Positions 7,026 through 15,476 of a stretch of DNA of 20,166 nucleotides are shown one piece after another. Below the pieces are notes generated by a model that worked only from the letters and a program-made list of their open reading frames with translations, did no database searches and was not told where the DNA came from. Each line of letters starts with the position of its first letter. Position 1 is the stretch's first letter. The position numbers and the translations under genes are program-made. Source of the DNA: Spirochaetota bacterium (GTDB taxonomy: Bacteria > Spirochaetota > B62-G9); NCBI GenBank assembly GCA_026990615.1, contig JALXDB010000221.1:1-20166 (forward strand), in the 5' to 3' direction.

Positions 7026-8465
7026 TCAGATGTTTTTCTGGCCCAGTTTAACCTGATGGACCTTTATCATATTTGTGGGCTCCTTGCTCATTACAGGAAC
7101 TCCACCAACAAATATCACATTTTCACCCTCTTTACAGTACTTCTCTTTTACCAGAATTAGCTCAGCTTTATTTAACAACTGTTCCGTTGTAGTTACCCTC
7201 TCTATTCTAACTCCATAGACTCCCCAGTAAATACTCATCCTCCTCAAAACATGTTCTTCGGGAGACATGGCTAGTATGTTAATTGGAGGCCTGTACTTGC
7301 TGATATTTGCAGCTGTTCTTCCCGAGAGTGTAAAAGCAACTATGTATTTTGATTTGACCATTGCCGATACCTGGCAGGCAGAATAGCTTATTGCATCACT
7401 TATTGAATCGCCGCTTCTTATATCCGGTTTTAATTCTGGAAGGATTTTCTCCTTTTTCATCTCACTTTCCACTTTATTTGAAATACTGGCCATGACCTTT
7501 ACTGCTTCAACCGGATAGTTACCGAGGGCCGTTTCGCCGGAAAGCATAACCGCATCTGTACCATCAAAAATTGCATTGGCAACATCGGAAGCTTCTGCTC
7601 TTGTTGGCCTCGGATGCGATATCATTGATTCAAGCATCTGGGTTGCTGTAATTACGGGCTTGCCAGCATTGTTACACTTTTTTATAATCATCTTTTGAAG
7701 GATCGGTACATCCTGGGGAGAAGTTTCAGCCCCAAGATCGCCCCTGGCAACCATAATACCGTCTGCCACCTCAATAATTTTATCTATATTTTTAATTGCC
7801 TCAGGTTTTTCAATCTTTGCAATGATTGGTATATTTTTACTCCTCTCTTTTATCCTCCGTCTTAAATCGATAATATCCTCAGGTTTTCTGACAAATGAGA
7901 GAGCTATAAAATCCACATCTTCTTCAAGACCAAATTCGAGGTCTTCAAGATCCTTTTCCGTAAGAGATGGTGTGGATATCTTTGTATCGGGTAGATTTAC
8001 TCCCCTGTATGACCTTATAACTCCACCTTCAACTATTTTACATATCACTTCGTTATCTTTTATATCTATAACCTTTAGCTCTATATTGCCGTCATCCAGA
8101 TAAATCTTTTCCCCTTTTGTTGCCTCCTGCGGAAGCTTTTTATAATTAATGCTTAGTTTCTCCCAATCCCCCTCTATATCATCCGTTGTCAGAGTTAAAA
8201 TATCTCCCTTCTTCAGTATAACCGTCTCTTTAACAAGCTTTCCCGTTCTTATCTTGGGGCCCTGTAAATCCATCAAAATCGCTGTATATGTTCTCAATCT
8301 ATCTGATACTTCTCTTATCAATTCGATGGACTGTTTGTGGTAAGAATGATCACCGTGTGACATATTCAGGCGGGCTATATTCATTCCCGACCTTATCATC
8401 CTGGTTAGTATATCTCTTTTCTGACTTGAAGGACCTATGGTACACACTATCTTGGTAGATTTCAT
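7026..8465 (-). CDS. pyk: Pyruvate kinase
   Basis: A 479-residue cytoplasmic enzyme of normal length. It converts phosphoenolpyruvate and ADP to pyruvate and ATP, the last step of glycolysis. Visible motifs are 'KIVCTIGPSS' (5-14), 'MDLQGPKIRTG' (65-75) leading into the B domain, the catalytic Lys in 'IIAKIEKPEAI' (K219) and 'VARGDLGAE' (239-247). The signature helix 'TATQMLESMI' (273-282) and 'GTDAVMLSGETALG' (302-315) follow. The C-terminal allosteric domain is complete; there is no extra PEP-utiliser domain. GGAGG lies 8 nt before the ATG. It follows the LysM-M23 gene by 23 nt, so it is probably on the same transcript. Another glycolytic kinase, phosphofructokinase, is at the right end of the window. 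Confidence 0.98.
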   Translation of the reverse strand: MKSTKIVCTIGPSSQKRDILTRMIRSGMNIARLNMSHGDHSYHKQSIELIREVSDRLRTYTAILMDLQGPKIRTGKLVKETVILKKGDILTLTTDDIEGDWEKLSINYKKLPQEATKGEKIYLDDGNIELKVIDIKDNEVICKIVEGGVIRSYRGVNLPDTKISTPSLTEKDLEDLEFGLEEDVDFIALSFVRKPEDIIDLRRRIKERSKNIPIIAKIEKPEAIKNIDKIIEVADGIMVARGDLGAETSPQDVPILQKMIIKKCNNAGKPVITATQMLESMISHPRPTRAEASDVANAIFDGTDAVMLSGETALGNYPVEAVKVMASISNKVESEMKKEKILPELKPDIRSGDSISDAISYSACQVSAMVKSKYIVAFTLSGRTAANISKYRPPINILAMSPEEHVLRRMSIYWGVYGVRIERVTTTEQLLNKAELILVKEKYCKEGENVIFVGGVPVMSKEPTNMIKVHQVKLGQKNI

Positions 8466-8488
8466 TTTATTAACCTCCGACTTTCTCT

Positions 8489-9628
8489 CTATCTAACCAC
8501 CATATTGGTCTGTGTTAATGGATCTATCAACCTTGAGTTTAACCATATCTCAAAATGGAGATGTGGTCCTGTTGATCTCCCCGAATTTCCCATAAAACCG
8601 ATGATCTGTCCCTTTTTGACTTTTTGCCCCACCCTAACCCTGGAGCTCAAAAGGTGTCCGTACAGTGTTCTGTATCCGAATCTATGCTTGATTACAATTA
8701 CCAATCCGTAACCATACTTTGGCCCTATAAAACTAACAACGCCATCCCTTGCTGCATGGATTGCAGTTCCAATCCTGTTAGCTATATCTATTCCTGTATG
8801 AAAGGAAATTCTTTTTGTAAAAGGGTCTCTTCGATAACCAAATCTAGATGTCAACCTTCCCCTGGCAGGTTTGTCAAAGGCCTCACCAAGTGCAAATGCT
8901 CTTTCCATTATATTAAACTTTACGCCGGGAAGGAAAACCCTCATACCCGGTGCGAGCAGAGGAGTTTCAAGGCCGTTTACCTCCATTATCACATCCGGTG
9001 ATATGCCGTATTTCATACTGAGCCTGTATACAGTTTCATCCTTCCTGACTGATACAAATATTCCCCTGATATTTGGTATCAGTATTGTATCACCAATCCT
9101 GAGTTTATGAACATTTGTAAAGGTGTTGCAGCTAATAATACTGTCAGGGTCAACTCCGAATTTACGTGCAATACCCCACAAAGTATCCCCTTTCGCAACC
9201 CTATACTCGAATAGTCTTAATTTTCTCGGTCTTAGTTCGAGCCCTCCAACGCCGTTTTCCCTGAAATCTCCGGCAGACAGTTTTGCTACAGTTAAACTCT
9301 TCCACTGGAAATTGCCAAAAAATGGAAGCTCATCTCTTTGGAATATATAAGGTGAGGGGAAAAAATCTATAAACAATAGCACACCTATAAAAACAAGAGC
9401 TGTCAACAGGTAATCAGCGAGGAGTCTGGTCAAATTAAAATTATAGTAACGAATCTTTATCTTGATATGTTTTAATCCAATCTTTAACCTGTTTAAATAT
9501 CCTCTAAGATGCTGCTTTAAATATCGTTTTTTGTATAAACGTTTGAAGTACGTATTTCTTTTTAAGAAATATGCACTGGGAAAATATCTTTTTTGCTTTC
9601 TAGAGATGACCGATTTCAGTAGAGACAT
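8489..9628 (-). CDS. Membrane-anchored LysM-LysM-M23 peptidoglycan endopeptidase
   Basis: This 379-residue protein has a very basic cytoplasmic N-terminus (1-65) and one transmembrane helix (about 73-90). Two LysM peptidoglycan-binding domains follow (about 141-186, 'YRVAKGDTLWGIARKFG'; about 191-235) and then an M23/LytM metallopeptidase domain (about 256-372). The zinc ligands are present: H277 and D281 in 'HTGID' and H358 in 'HLHFE'. The catalytic histidines H325 ('LYGHL') and H356 are also present, so it should be an active enzyme cutting peptide cross-links of peptidoglycan in the periplasm. It is the diverged paralogue of the next gene upstream (9720-10886). AGGA sits almost directly against the ATG. 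It is followed closely by pyk, and a good promoter lies in the 91-nt gap before it. Confidence 0.95.
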   Translation of the reverse strand: MSLLKSVISRKQKRYFPSAYFLKRNTYFKRLYKKRYLKQHLRGYLNRLKIGLKHIKIKIRYYNFNLTRLLADYLLTALVFIGVLLFIDFFPSPYIFQRDELPFFGNFQWKSLTVAKLSAGDFRENGVGGLELRPRKLRLFEYRVAKGDTLWGIARKFGVDPDSIISCNTFTNVHKLRIGDTILIPNIRGIFVSVRKDETVYRLSMKYGISPDVIMEVNGLETPLLAPGMRVFLPGVKFNIMERAFALGEAFDKPARGRLTSRFGYRRDPFTKRISFHTGIDIANRIGTAIHAARDGVVSFIGPKYGYGLVIVIKHRFGYRTLYGHLLSSRVRVGQKVKKGQIIGFMGNSGRSTGPHLHFEIWLNSRLIDPLTQTNMVVR

Positions 9629-9691
9629 TCCTGATGTTCTATATTTATTAGATTATTTTATTTTTTACCAAGTAAATACCAGTTAAATTAT

Positions 9692-9719
9692 ATTATACGT
9701 AAATATCAAACTATTGCAA
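9692..9719 (-). promoter_or_regulatory. Candidate sigma-70-type promoter for the downstream M23 gene
   Basis: Read on the minus strand: TTGCAA (9714-9719), a 16-nt spacer, then a perfect TATAAT (9692-9697). The -35 hexamer touches the stop codon of the upstream LysM-M23 gene. It would allow the second peptidase and pyk to be expressed apart from the first. Confidence 0.5.
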
Positions 9720-10886
9720 CTATCTTAAACGAATCATCTTTAACGGGTTAACCAATTTGCCATACTGATGTATTTCAAAATGAAGATGCGGACCGGTCGA
9801 CCTTCCTGTATTTCCCATTTTACCTATTAATTGCCCCTGATTGACAACCTGCCCTCTTCTTACAAGTATCTTACTTAAATGCCCGTAGAGAGTTTTATAA
9901 CCGTGCGGATGGGCAATTATAATGGTTTTCCCGTAGTTGCCCTTATACCCCGTATAAACAACTCTACCAAACTGAGAAGAATATACAGGAGTACCACTTC
10001 TGTTTGCAATATCTATTCCTGAATGATAGGCAATTCTCCCGGTAAAAGGATCCCGTCTAAATCCCATTCTGGAAGTAAGTCTGCCCCTTGTAGGTGTCTT
10101 AAAAACATTTCCAAGTACTTCAGCTCTTTCCCATGCACTGAGAGATGCACCCGGAATAAATATTCTGTCACCTATACTCAAAATATGGGAAGATATATCA
10201 TTTATGTCTGCTATTTTATTCAATGATACTCCATATTTTCTGGATAAACCTGATAGAGTATCTCCTTTTTTAACCCTATGGTATATTCCGGGCATGTTTG
10301 GCACCCTTAAAATCGAACCGACCTTAAGGCTGTATGCATTTTTTATACTATTTGCCGTGATAATGGCATCAATCGATGTATTAAGTTTTCTCGCAATTCC
10401 AAATAATGTATCTCCTCTTTTAACTCTATACTTGATTATTTTAAACTGCGGTGTGTATAACCTGGTGGAAATAACCTTGTTTTCTTTCTTAGTTGGATTG
10501 CCTATTCCGTTAATCAGAAAATCATTATAAATTATATCATCATCGATTTTTATAATCCTTGATTTCTCCCAGAGATATGATCTTATCTGAATGAGAAGGG
10601 GCAACATAAGGATAAAAGAAACTAATAAAGCCAGCGCCCATAAAATGGGCCTTTTTATTAAACCTCTGAAATTAGATATAGTTCCAACTCGAGAATTTTT
10701 CTTTAAACTTACCCCGTTGTCTGTACTGCGTACGTTAAAATTTTTACGGTAAACTGCTTTATTTTGCTTCCTTTTGACTATTTTCTGATTTTCAATTAAC
10801 TGTTTCTTTCTGTCAACTATCCGTTTTTTTGAAATTGTCTTTTTAGCTCCCGGAAGATCCTCTTTAAAGACAACACTGGCTTTCAT
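9720..10886 (-). CDS. Membrane-anchored LysM-LysM-M23 peptidoglycan endopeptidase (paralogue)
   Basis: A 388-residue protein with the same design as its neighbour. A Lys/Arg-rich cytoplasmic tail (1-78) precedes one transmembrane helix (about 81-101). LysM domains lie at about 152-197 ('YRVKRGDTLFGIARKLN') and 201-246 ('HRVKKGDTLSGLSRKYG'), and an M23 domain at about 267-384. Zinc ligands H288 and D292 ('HSGID') and H369 ('HLHFE') and catalytic H336 ('LYGHL') and H367 are intact. Function is cleavage of peptidoglycan stem-peptide bridges, with the LysM pair tethering it to glycan. AGGAG lies 6 nt before the ATG. It is transcribed divergently from the unknown gene at 10989. The N-terminal tails of the two paralogues are unrelated in detail, so regulation or partners may differ while the enzymatic half is kept. 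Confidence 0.95.
   Translation of the reverse strand: MKASVVFKEDLPGAKKTISKKRIVDRKKQLIENQKIVKRKQNKAVYRKNFNVRSTDNGVSLKKNSRVGTISNFRGLIKRPILWALALLVSFILMLPLLIQIRSYLWEKSRIIKIDDDIIYNDFLINGIGNPTKKENKVISTRLYTPQFKIIKYRVKRGDTLFGIARKLNTSIDAIITANSIKNAYSLKVGSILRVPNMPGIYHRVKKGDTLSGLSRKYGVSLNKIADINDISSHILSIGDRIFIPGASLSAWERAEVLGNVFKTPTRGRLTSRMGFRRDPFTGRIAYHSGIDIANRSGTPVYSSQFGRVVYTGYKGNYGKTIIIAHPHGYKTLYGHLSKILVRRGQVVNQGQLIGKMGNTGRSTGPHLHFEIHQYGKLVNPLKMIRLR
10636..10660 (+). terminator. Intrinsic-terminator-like hairpin on the antisense strand of the M23 gene
   Basis: GCCCAT (10636-10641), loop AAA, ATGGGC (10645-10650), then CTTTTTATTA. This has the form of a small rho-independent terminator for plus-strand RNA, yet it lies inside the minus-strand peptidase gene, over its transmembrane helix. 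It may be chance, or it may stop antisense transcripts. Confidence 0.35.
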
Positions 10887-10909
10887 AAAAGTCTCCTACA
10901 GATTACTTT

Positions 10910-10940
10910 TCGACAAAAATATCTTTTCTTTTTAGATAAT
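10910..10940 (+). promoter_or_regulatory. Weak candidate promoter in the divergent gap
   Basis: TCGACA (10910-10915) and GATAAT (10935-10940) each match consensus at 5 of 6 positions, but the spacer is 19 nt, longer than ideal. It would start the plus-strand transcript of the unknown gene. Confidence 0.3.
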
Positions 10941-10988
10941 TTGGTCTATCCTTAATTTTTGAGAACAAAAGGAATAATATTTAAAAAA

Positions 10989-12674
10989 ATGGCAGATGAT
11001 ATAAACAGGACAAGGGAAAAAATAGGAATTGATAAATTAGATCCCGAGCAAAGAAAAAAACTATTCCAGGAATTCGTCCGACACGGTGGACATGTTATTG
11101 ACGAGTCGAAAAGAAAAAGAGGCGTTATCATAAGAAAAAAGCCCTATTCCGGCCCTCGAGAGGTAGAATATCAGGTTAGGCATGGAGAATCATACAAAAA
11201 TAAAGTCCAATTAGAAAAGCACCCTGTAACTTCAAAGAAAAAACCACTACCATCAAAAAAGAAAAAATACAGGATTATAGATCGTACAGTTCTTCTCTTT
11301 TTAGGAATAAAAAACAGGGTGATTAGTTTTCCGGGGAAAAAGCTGTCAAAAAACTTACTAAAATTTATAGAGAAGGACCTGTACAACAGTATTAATGATA
11401 TTCATGTAGCTCTATCTCCAATTGTAGGCGACAACAGCGCAATAAAGAAGATAATACTGCTTAAATCCAGGGGTAGCAATAATCTGTTTTACGAAATGAT
11501 CTACAGACTGTATGATCTATTCAACGAAGATGAATTAAAAGCCATAATAAAAGTATTGACCGATAAAAAAACAGTACCGGAAACAAAATACATCTATATT
11601 TTTAAGCCGTTTTTTAAAAAACTGTACATACTTTCACAGTATGTAAATGAGGCTAAGCTTTACGTTGAAAAGGCTATATACATTTACCAGAAGAAAAGGA
11701 ACATTGATACAACAATAACAGATCAGATGATAGCTCACCTAAAGTTCTGCGTGGATAGAATTCTCAAAGATTTTTTCTACCAGCTACACATTTTATTGTG
11801 TTTAATAGCAAGGAGGTTTATGCCACTCTACTCACAGAAACTGGACGACTTTCTTGAGATAATAGAAAAAGACAGAATAGGTTACATCGTAAAAACTGAA
11901 AGAAAAAAATATCTTGAGATACTAAAAAGAAGAAAAGAACTTCTGGAAAAGAGCAAAAAGGAGCCTGCCAAAGTAGATGAAAAGGAAAAAGTTGAAATCC
12001 CGAAACACATCAAAAGGGGTATACCATTAGTCAACAATTTATTTGGGAAATATATAGAAATTATTAATTTTGACTCAGAAAATAAGTTAAGAATATTAGA
12101 AGAAAATGATAAATTGTTTAAAACTGCTGTTCTTGTAGAAATATTTGAAAAAGAGTATTCTTTTATACTAACCGCCGGTAAAATAAAGTTTAATATTGAT
12201 TACAGGGAAGGTAAAAAGATAGATATAAAGGAAGATCTTGGCAATGCCTACATAAAGTTCAACAAAGCAAGAGAGGAAATGGATGAGTATATAGAAATAA
12301 TTAAGGAAATGAATAAAACAGAAGACAATCCAAAATTAACACTCCACCAGAAAGATGTTTTAATTGACTCTCTTAAAAAGAAAAGGGCAATATTAAACAG
12401 ATCTTTGAGGTCAAAGCTTTCGGAAATTATGAAAGAGATAGAGGATATTCTTTCAACTGTAATACTGGACTATAACGAAGAAAGGCACCTGGTTCAGAAT
12501 CCTGATGAGAGGCTGTATTTTGACCCAAAAATAGACGGGCAGAAACATTTAAATTCAAAAAAGGTGATTGAAGCTATAATTGAAGCTTTTTTGTTTGTCT
12601 CAACCTTTTCATTCATGCTCAGATTTGGCGAGCTGTCCGGAAGCGGAATATATATAAGCGAAGAAGACAAATAA
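10989..12674 (+). CDS. Large charged protein of unknown function
   Basis: I do not recognise a named family. From the ATG at 10989 it has 561 residues; a TTG at 10959 would add ten, and neither has a well-placed ribosome binding site. It opens with a conserved-looking segment 'KLDPEQRKKLFQEFVRHGGHVI', followed by a basic low-complexity stretch. A long, mostly helical, Lys/Glu-rich body comes next, containing one modestly hydrophobic segment (about residues 260-280, 'FFYQLHILLCLIARRF'). The C-terminus is 'LYFDPKIDGQKHLNSKKVIEAI' plus a hydrophobic helix (FLFVSTFSFMLRFG). No signal peptide is seen. From memory this resembles uncharacterised proteins of spirochaetes, a recollection I could not check. 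It is divergent from the LysM-M23 genes and 34 nt before the aldolase gene, so an operon with the latter is possible. Confidence 0.85.
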   Translation: MADDINRTREKIGIDKLDPEQRKKLFQEFVRHGGHVIDESKRKRGVIIRKKPYSGPREVEYQVRHGESYKNKVQLEKHPVTSKKKPLPSKKKKYRIIDRTVLLFLGIKNRVISFPGKKLSKNLLKFIEKDLYNSINDIHVALSPIVGDNSAIKKIILLKSRGSNNLFYEMIYRLYDLFNEDELKAIIKVLTDKKTVPETKYIYIFKPFFKKLYILSQYVNEAKLYVEKAIYIYQKKRNIDTTITDQMIAHLKFCVDRILKDFFYQLHILLCLIARRFMPLYSQKLDDFLEIIEKDRIGYIVKTERKKYLEILKRRKELLEKSKKEPAKVDEKEKVEIPKHIKRGIPLVNNLFGKYIEIINFDSENKLRILEENDKLFKTAVLVEIFEKEYSFILTAGKIKFNIDYREGKKIDIKEDLGNAYIKFNKAREEMDEYIEIIKEMNKTEDNPKLTLHQKDVLIDSLKKKRAILNRSLRSKLSEIMKEIEDILSTVILDYNEERHLVQNPDERLYFDPKIDGQKHLNSKKVIEAIIEAFLFVSTFSFMLRFGELSGSGIYISEEDK

Positions 12675-12708
12675 ACGACTTTTAATCTATACAGGCTAAG
12701 GATTCTTT

Positions 12709-13749
12709 ATGAAACAGGATTTTACTTTTGCAAGCGATAATACATCGGGCATTCATCCGTCAATTCTCTCCGAAATTGAAAATGCAAACATATCAAATTA
12801 TCTCTCTTATGGTGATGATCCATTCACAGATGCAGCCACAAAAGAGTTTAAAAAGATTTTTGGAGAAGAAATAGAGGTTTTCTTTGTCCTTACGGGCACT
12901 GGAGCAAATGTTCTTAGTATCAGAGCCGCAACGGATAATTTCAATTCTGTTATATGCACCGATATTTCCCATATTAATCAGGATGAATGTGGAGCACCTG
13001 AGAGTCTGGCGGGTGTAAAACTTATACCTGTTAGAAATGTGGACGGGAAGCTGAGTATAGAATCTATCAAACCCCATGTTGATGTTATTGGAAATGAACA
13101 TCACTCACAACCCCGCTTAATCTCGATTACCCAGCCTACAGAAGTCGGGACTCTTTACACTGCGGATGAAATAAAGAAGATAGCAGATTTTGCTCACACC
13201 CACAACATGTACCTGCATATAGACGGTGCACGTATTGCCAACGCTGTAGTATCTTTAGGAGTTGATATCAAAGATATTACCGTCAAATCGGGTGTTGATA
13301 TTATGTCATTCGGAGGAACAAAAAATGGTATGATGATAGGCGAAGCAGTTGTTGTTTTTAATCATCGCCTGACTGAGAATTTGAAATACAAACGTAAACA
13401 GTTAACCCAGCTGTTTTCAAAGATGAGATTTGTATCCTCCCAATTTTTGGGTTATTTCAGGGACAACCTCTGGCTTAAGAATGCATCTCATGCGAATAAG
13501 ATGGCTGAATTGCTTGCCAATGGACTGAAGGAGTTGTATCCTTTTATAGAAATTGTTTATAAAGTTCAGTCCAACGGGGTGTTTATAAAAATCCCTTTTG
13601 ACATCATGGAAGAGATAAGGAAAAGATATTTCTTTTACATCTGGGACAGCATGATACCAGTTGTACGACTAATGACATCTTTCAATACGCACGAGGATAA
13701 AATTGCCAGTTTTATCTCTGAACTAAAAAGTTTGATTGCCCGAAGATGA
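12709..13749 (+). CDS. Threonine-aldolase-like PLP enzyme (beta-eliminating lyase fold)
   Basis: A 346-residue fold-type I PLP enzyme of the low-specificity L-threonine aldolase group, which splits threonine or allo-threonine to glycine and acetaldehyde. Visible marks are '[11 protein letters not shown]' (7-17), 'SYGDDPFT', the cofactor loop '[10 protein letters not shown]' and H88, expected to stack on the PLP ring. '[10 protein letters not shown]' carries D172, which pairs with the PLP nitrogen, and 'SFGGTKNG' carries the Schiff-base Lys K205. AAGGA lies 6 nt before the ATG. The stop overlaps the start of the NifA-like gene in an ATGA. Substrate preference within this lyase group cannot be settled from sequence. 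Placement beside nitrogen-control genes suits amino-acid nitrogen metabolism. Confidence 0.9.
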   Translation: MKQDFTFASDNTSGIHPSILSEIENANISNYLSYGDDPFTDAATKEFKKIFGEEIEVFFVLTGTGANVLSIRAATDNFNSVICTDISHINQDECGAPESLAGVKLIPVRNVDGKLSIESIKPHVDVIGNEHHSQPRLISITQPTEVGTLYTADEIKKIADFAHTHNMYLHIDGARIANAVVSLGVDIKDITVKSGVDIMSFGGTKNGMMIGEAVVVFNHRLTENLKYKRKQLTQLFSKMRFVSSQFLGYFRDNLWLKNASHANKMAELLANGLKELYPFIEIVYKVQSNGVFIKIPFDIMEEIRKRYFFYIWDSMIPVVRLMTSFNTHEDKIASFISELKSLIARR

Positions 13750-15305
13750 ATAGTAACAGTAAAAACGGAATAAAAAAAGATATAGAAGAACTCTCCTTAT
13801 TGTTCGAGATAAGTAATATTCTCGATTCCAGCATTAATCTGCAGGAAGTTCTTGGACCTGTTCTAAAAGTTTTATCAAAGTATACGGAAATCATAGGCGG
13901 TGTTATAACCCTATTCAACAATGAGACAGGTGAGATAACCATCGAGGCCTCCTACGGCCTCTCTATAGACCAGCAAAAAAAGGGCAAGTACAGAATTGGA
14001 GAAGGAATAACAGGAAAAGTCGTTGAAACCGGAAAACCTTCAATTGTTCCGAGGGCCTCTGAAGAGCCAAAGTTTCTCGACAAGCTGGGGGTAAGAAAGA
14101 GCACATCCGGTAACGATATATCATTCGTATGCGTTCCCATTAAACTGGAGAATAAGGTTATAGGAACCCTAAGTGTATACAGACTATACTCCGAAGATTT
14201 TTCCCTGAATGATTTTGTTAGACTCCTAACTGTTGTATGTTCACTTATATCGAAGGCTGTTAAACTTAGGCAGGAAGCCTTGAGGGAAAGGGAAAAGCTT
14301 ATAGAGGAGAACATAAGGCTTCAGAAGGAGCTTGAGGCAAAGTTTCATCCCGCAAACATAATTGGAAATTCAAAGGTGATGCAGGAGGTATACAGACTGA
14401 TCCAGCAGGTATCCAAAAGCGATACCACTGTTCTGATCAGAGGAGAAAGCGGTACGGGGAAAGAACTTGTAGCCCATGCAATTCACTACAACAGCAACCG
14501 GGCCAATAAACCCTTTATCAAGGTAAACTGTGCTGCTCTTCCAGAAACAATCATTGAAAGCGAATTGTTCGGACATGAAAAGGGGGCCTTTACTGGAGCT
14601 GTATCCGCCAGAAAAGGCAGGTTTGAACTGGCCGATGGAGGAACTCTATTTCTGGACGAAATTGGTGATTTAACACCGCAGACTCAGATAAAGCTTTTAA
14701 GAGTTCTTCAGGAGAGGGAGTTCGAAAGAGTGGGAGGTACAAAAACAATAAAGGTCAATGTCAGAATTATAGCTGCAACAAACAGGAACCTTGAAGAACT
14801 AATTGAAGAGGGAAAGTTCAGACAGGATCTTTACTACAGACTGAATGTTTTTCCCATACACCTTCCACCCCTCAGAGATAGAAAGACGGATATTCTGCTT
14901 CTGGCAGATTACTTTGTTGAAAAGTACAGCAAGATGTACAATAAGAACATTAAAAGGATATCCACTCCAGCTATAGATATGATGATGGCTTACCACTGGC
15001 CAGGAAATGTTAGGGAACTGGAAAACTGTATAGAGAGAGCAGTTCTAATAAGCAATGATGATGTAATACATGGCCATCACCTACCACCGACCCTTCAAAC
15101 AGCCGAATCCAGCGGGACAACTCCAAAAGGACCTCTAAAAGTCAAACTTGAAAGCATAGAGAAGGAGTTTATTCTTGATGCTCTAAAATCATCCAGAGGT
15201 AATATGGCAAAAGCGGCCAGGCTTCTCGGTATTACAGAAAGACAGATGGGAATCAGGGTCCATAAGTATGGAATAGATCCAAAAAGATTCCATACAAAAA
15301 TGTAG
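13746..15305 (+). CDS. NifA-like sigma-54-dependent activator (GAF-AAA+-Fis)
   Basis: This 519-residue enhancer-binding protein has an N-terminal GAF sensor domain (about 15-175) and a short coiled linker (176-200). The AAA+ domain (about 204-430) has Walker A 'GESGTGKE' (233-240), the sigma-54-contacting loop 'GAFTGA' (280-285) and Walker B 'LFLDEI' (301-306). A Fis-type helix-turn-helix (about 470-508, '[19 protein letters not shown]') follows. The layout and the C-terminal '[13 protein letters not shown]' are closest to NifA. There is no receiver domain, so it is not NtrC. The cysteine motif of oxygen-sensitive rhizobial NifA between AAA+ and HTH is absent. The next gene is glnA behind a perfect sigma-54 promoter, with an inverted repeat starting in this gene's last codons. 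It therefore very likely activates glnA. It starts in an ATGA overlap with the aldolase. Confidence 0.95.
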   Translation: MNSNSKNGIKKDIEELSLLFEISNILDSSINLQEVLGPVLKVLSKYTEIIGGVITLFNNETGEITIEASYGLSIDQQKKGKYRIGEGITGKVVETGKPSIVPRASEEPKFLDKLGVRKSTSGNDISFVCVPIKLENKVIGTLSVYRLYSEDFSLNDFVRLLTVVCSLISKAVKLRQEALREREKLIEENIRLQKELEAKFHPANIIGNSKVMQEVYRLIQQVSKSDTTVLIRGESGTGKELVAHAIHYNSNRANKPFIKVNCAALPETIIESELFGHEKGAFTGAVSARKGRFELADGGTLFLDEIGDLTPQTQIKLLRVLQEREFERVGGTKTIKVNVRIIAATNRNLEELIEEGKFRQDLYYRLNVFPIHLPPLRDRKTDILLLADYFVEKYSKMYNKNIKRISTPAIDMMMAYHWPGNVRELENCIERAVLISNDDVIHGHHLPPTLQTAESSGTTPKGPLKVKLESIEKEFILDALKSSRGNMAKAARLLGITERQMGIRVHKYGIDPKRFHTKM

Positions 15306-15326
15306 GATATAGCAACATGTCCTACA
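15301..15326. promoter_or_regulatory. Candidate enhancer (UAS) for the NifA-like activator
   Basis: TGTAGGA (15301-15307) and TCCTACA (15320-15326) form an inverted repeat with a 12-nt centre, overlapping the stop codon of the activator gene. A third half-copy, TGTAGCC, follows at 15331. The centre lies about 118 nt upstream of the sigma-54 promoter, a normal enhancer distance. It does not match the classical NifA site TGT-N10-ACA exactly, so the assignment rests on symmetry and position. Confidence 0.5.
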
Positions 15327-15381
15327 AAAATGTAGCCTATAATTTATATACAGGTTCTCAAAAAAATTACTATCAACCATC

Positions 15382-15394
15382 TAATTCATTGATT
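15382..15394 (-). promoter_or_regulatory. Candidate IHF/HU-type bending site
   Basis: Read on the minus strand, AATCAATGAATTA matches the IHF consensus WATCAANNNNTTR exactly. It sits between the inverted repeat and the sigma-54 promoter, where a DNA bend helps loop enhancer to promoter. The region is AT-rich, so chance is not excluded, and no IHF gene is in view. Confidence 0.4.
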
Positions 15395-15424
15395 GTTATA
15401 TATTTAAAAAATTTATTCTTTCAA

Positions 15425-15440
15425 TGGCACATATATTGCA
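15425..15440 (+). promoter_or_regulatory. Sigma-54 (-24/-12) promoter of glnA
   Basis: TGGCAC, a 5-nt spacer (ATATA), then TTGCA: a full match to the sigma-54 consensus, with GG and GC exactly 10 nt apart. Transcription should start near 15451, giving a leader of about 25 nt before glnA. Confidence 0.93.
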
Positions 15441-15476
15441 TTAACTATATTAAATAAAAAATTCAGGGGGTATTGT

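Noticed and set aside
6917..7051. Plus-strand frame of about 44 codons running into the pyk 3' end
   Set aside because: No ribosome binding site, overlaps pyk antisense, composition unlike a protein.
15338..15343. TATAAT as an additional sigma-70 promoter for glnA
   Set aside because: No acceptable -35 hexamer 16-18 nt upstream; AT-rich context makes the match weak.
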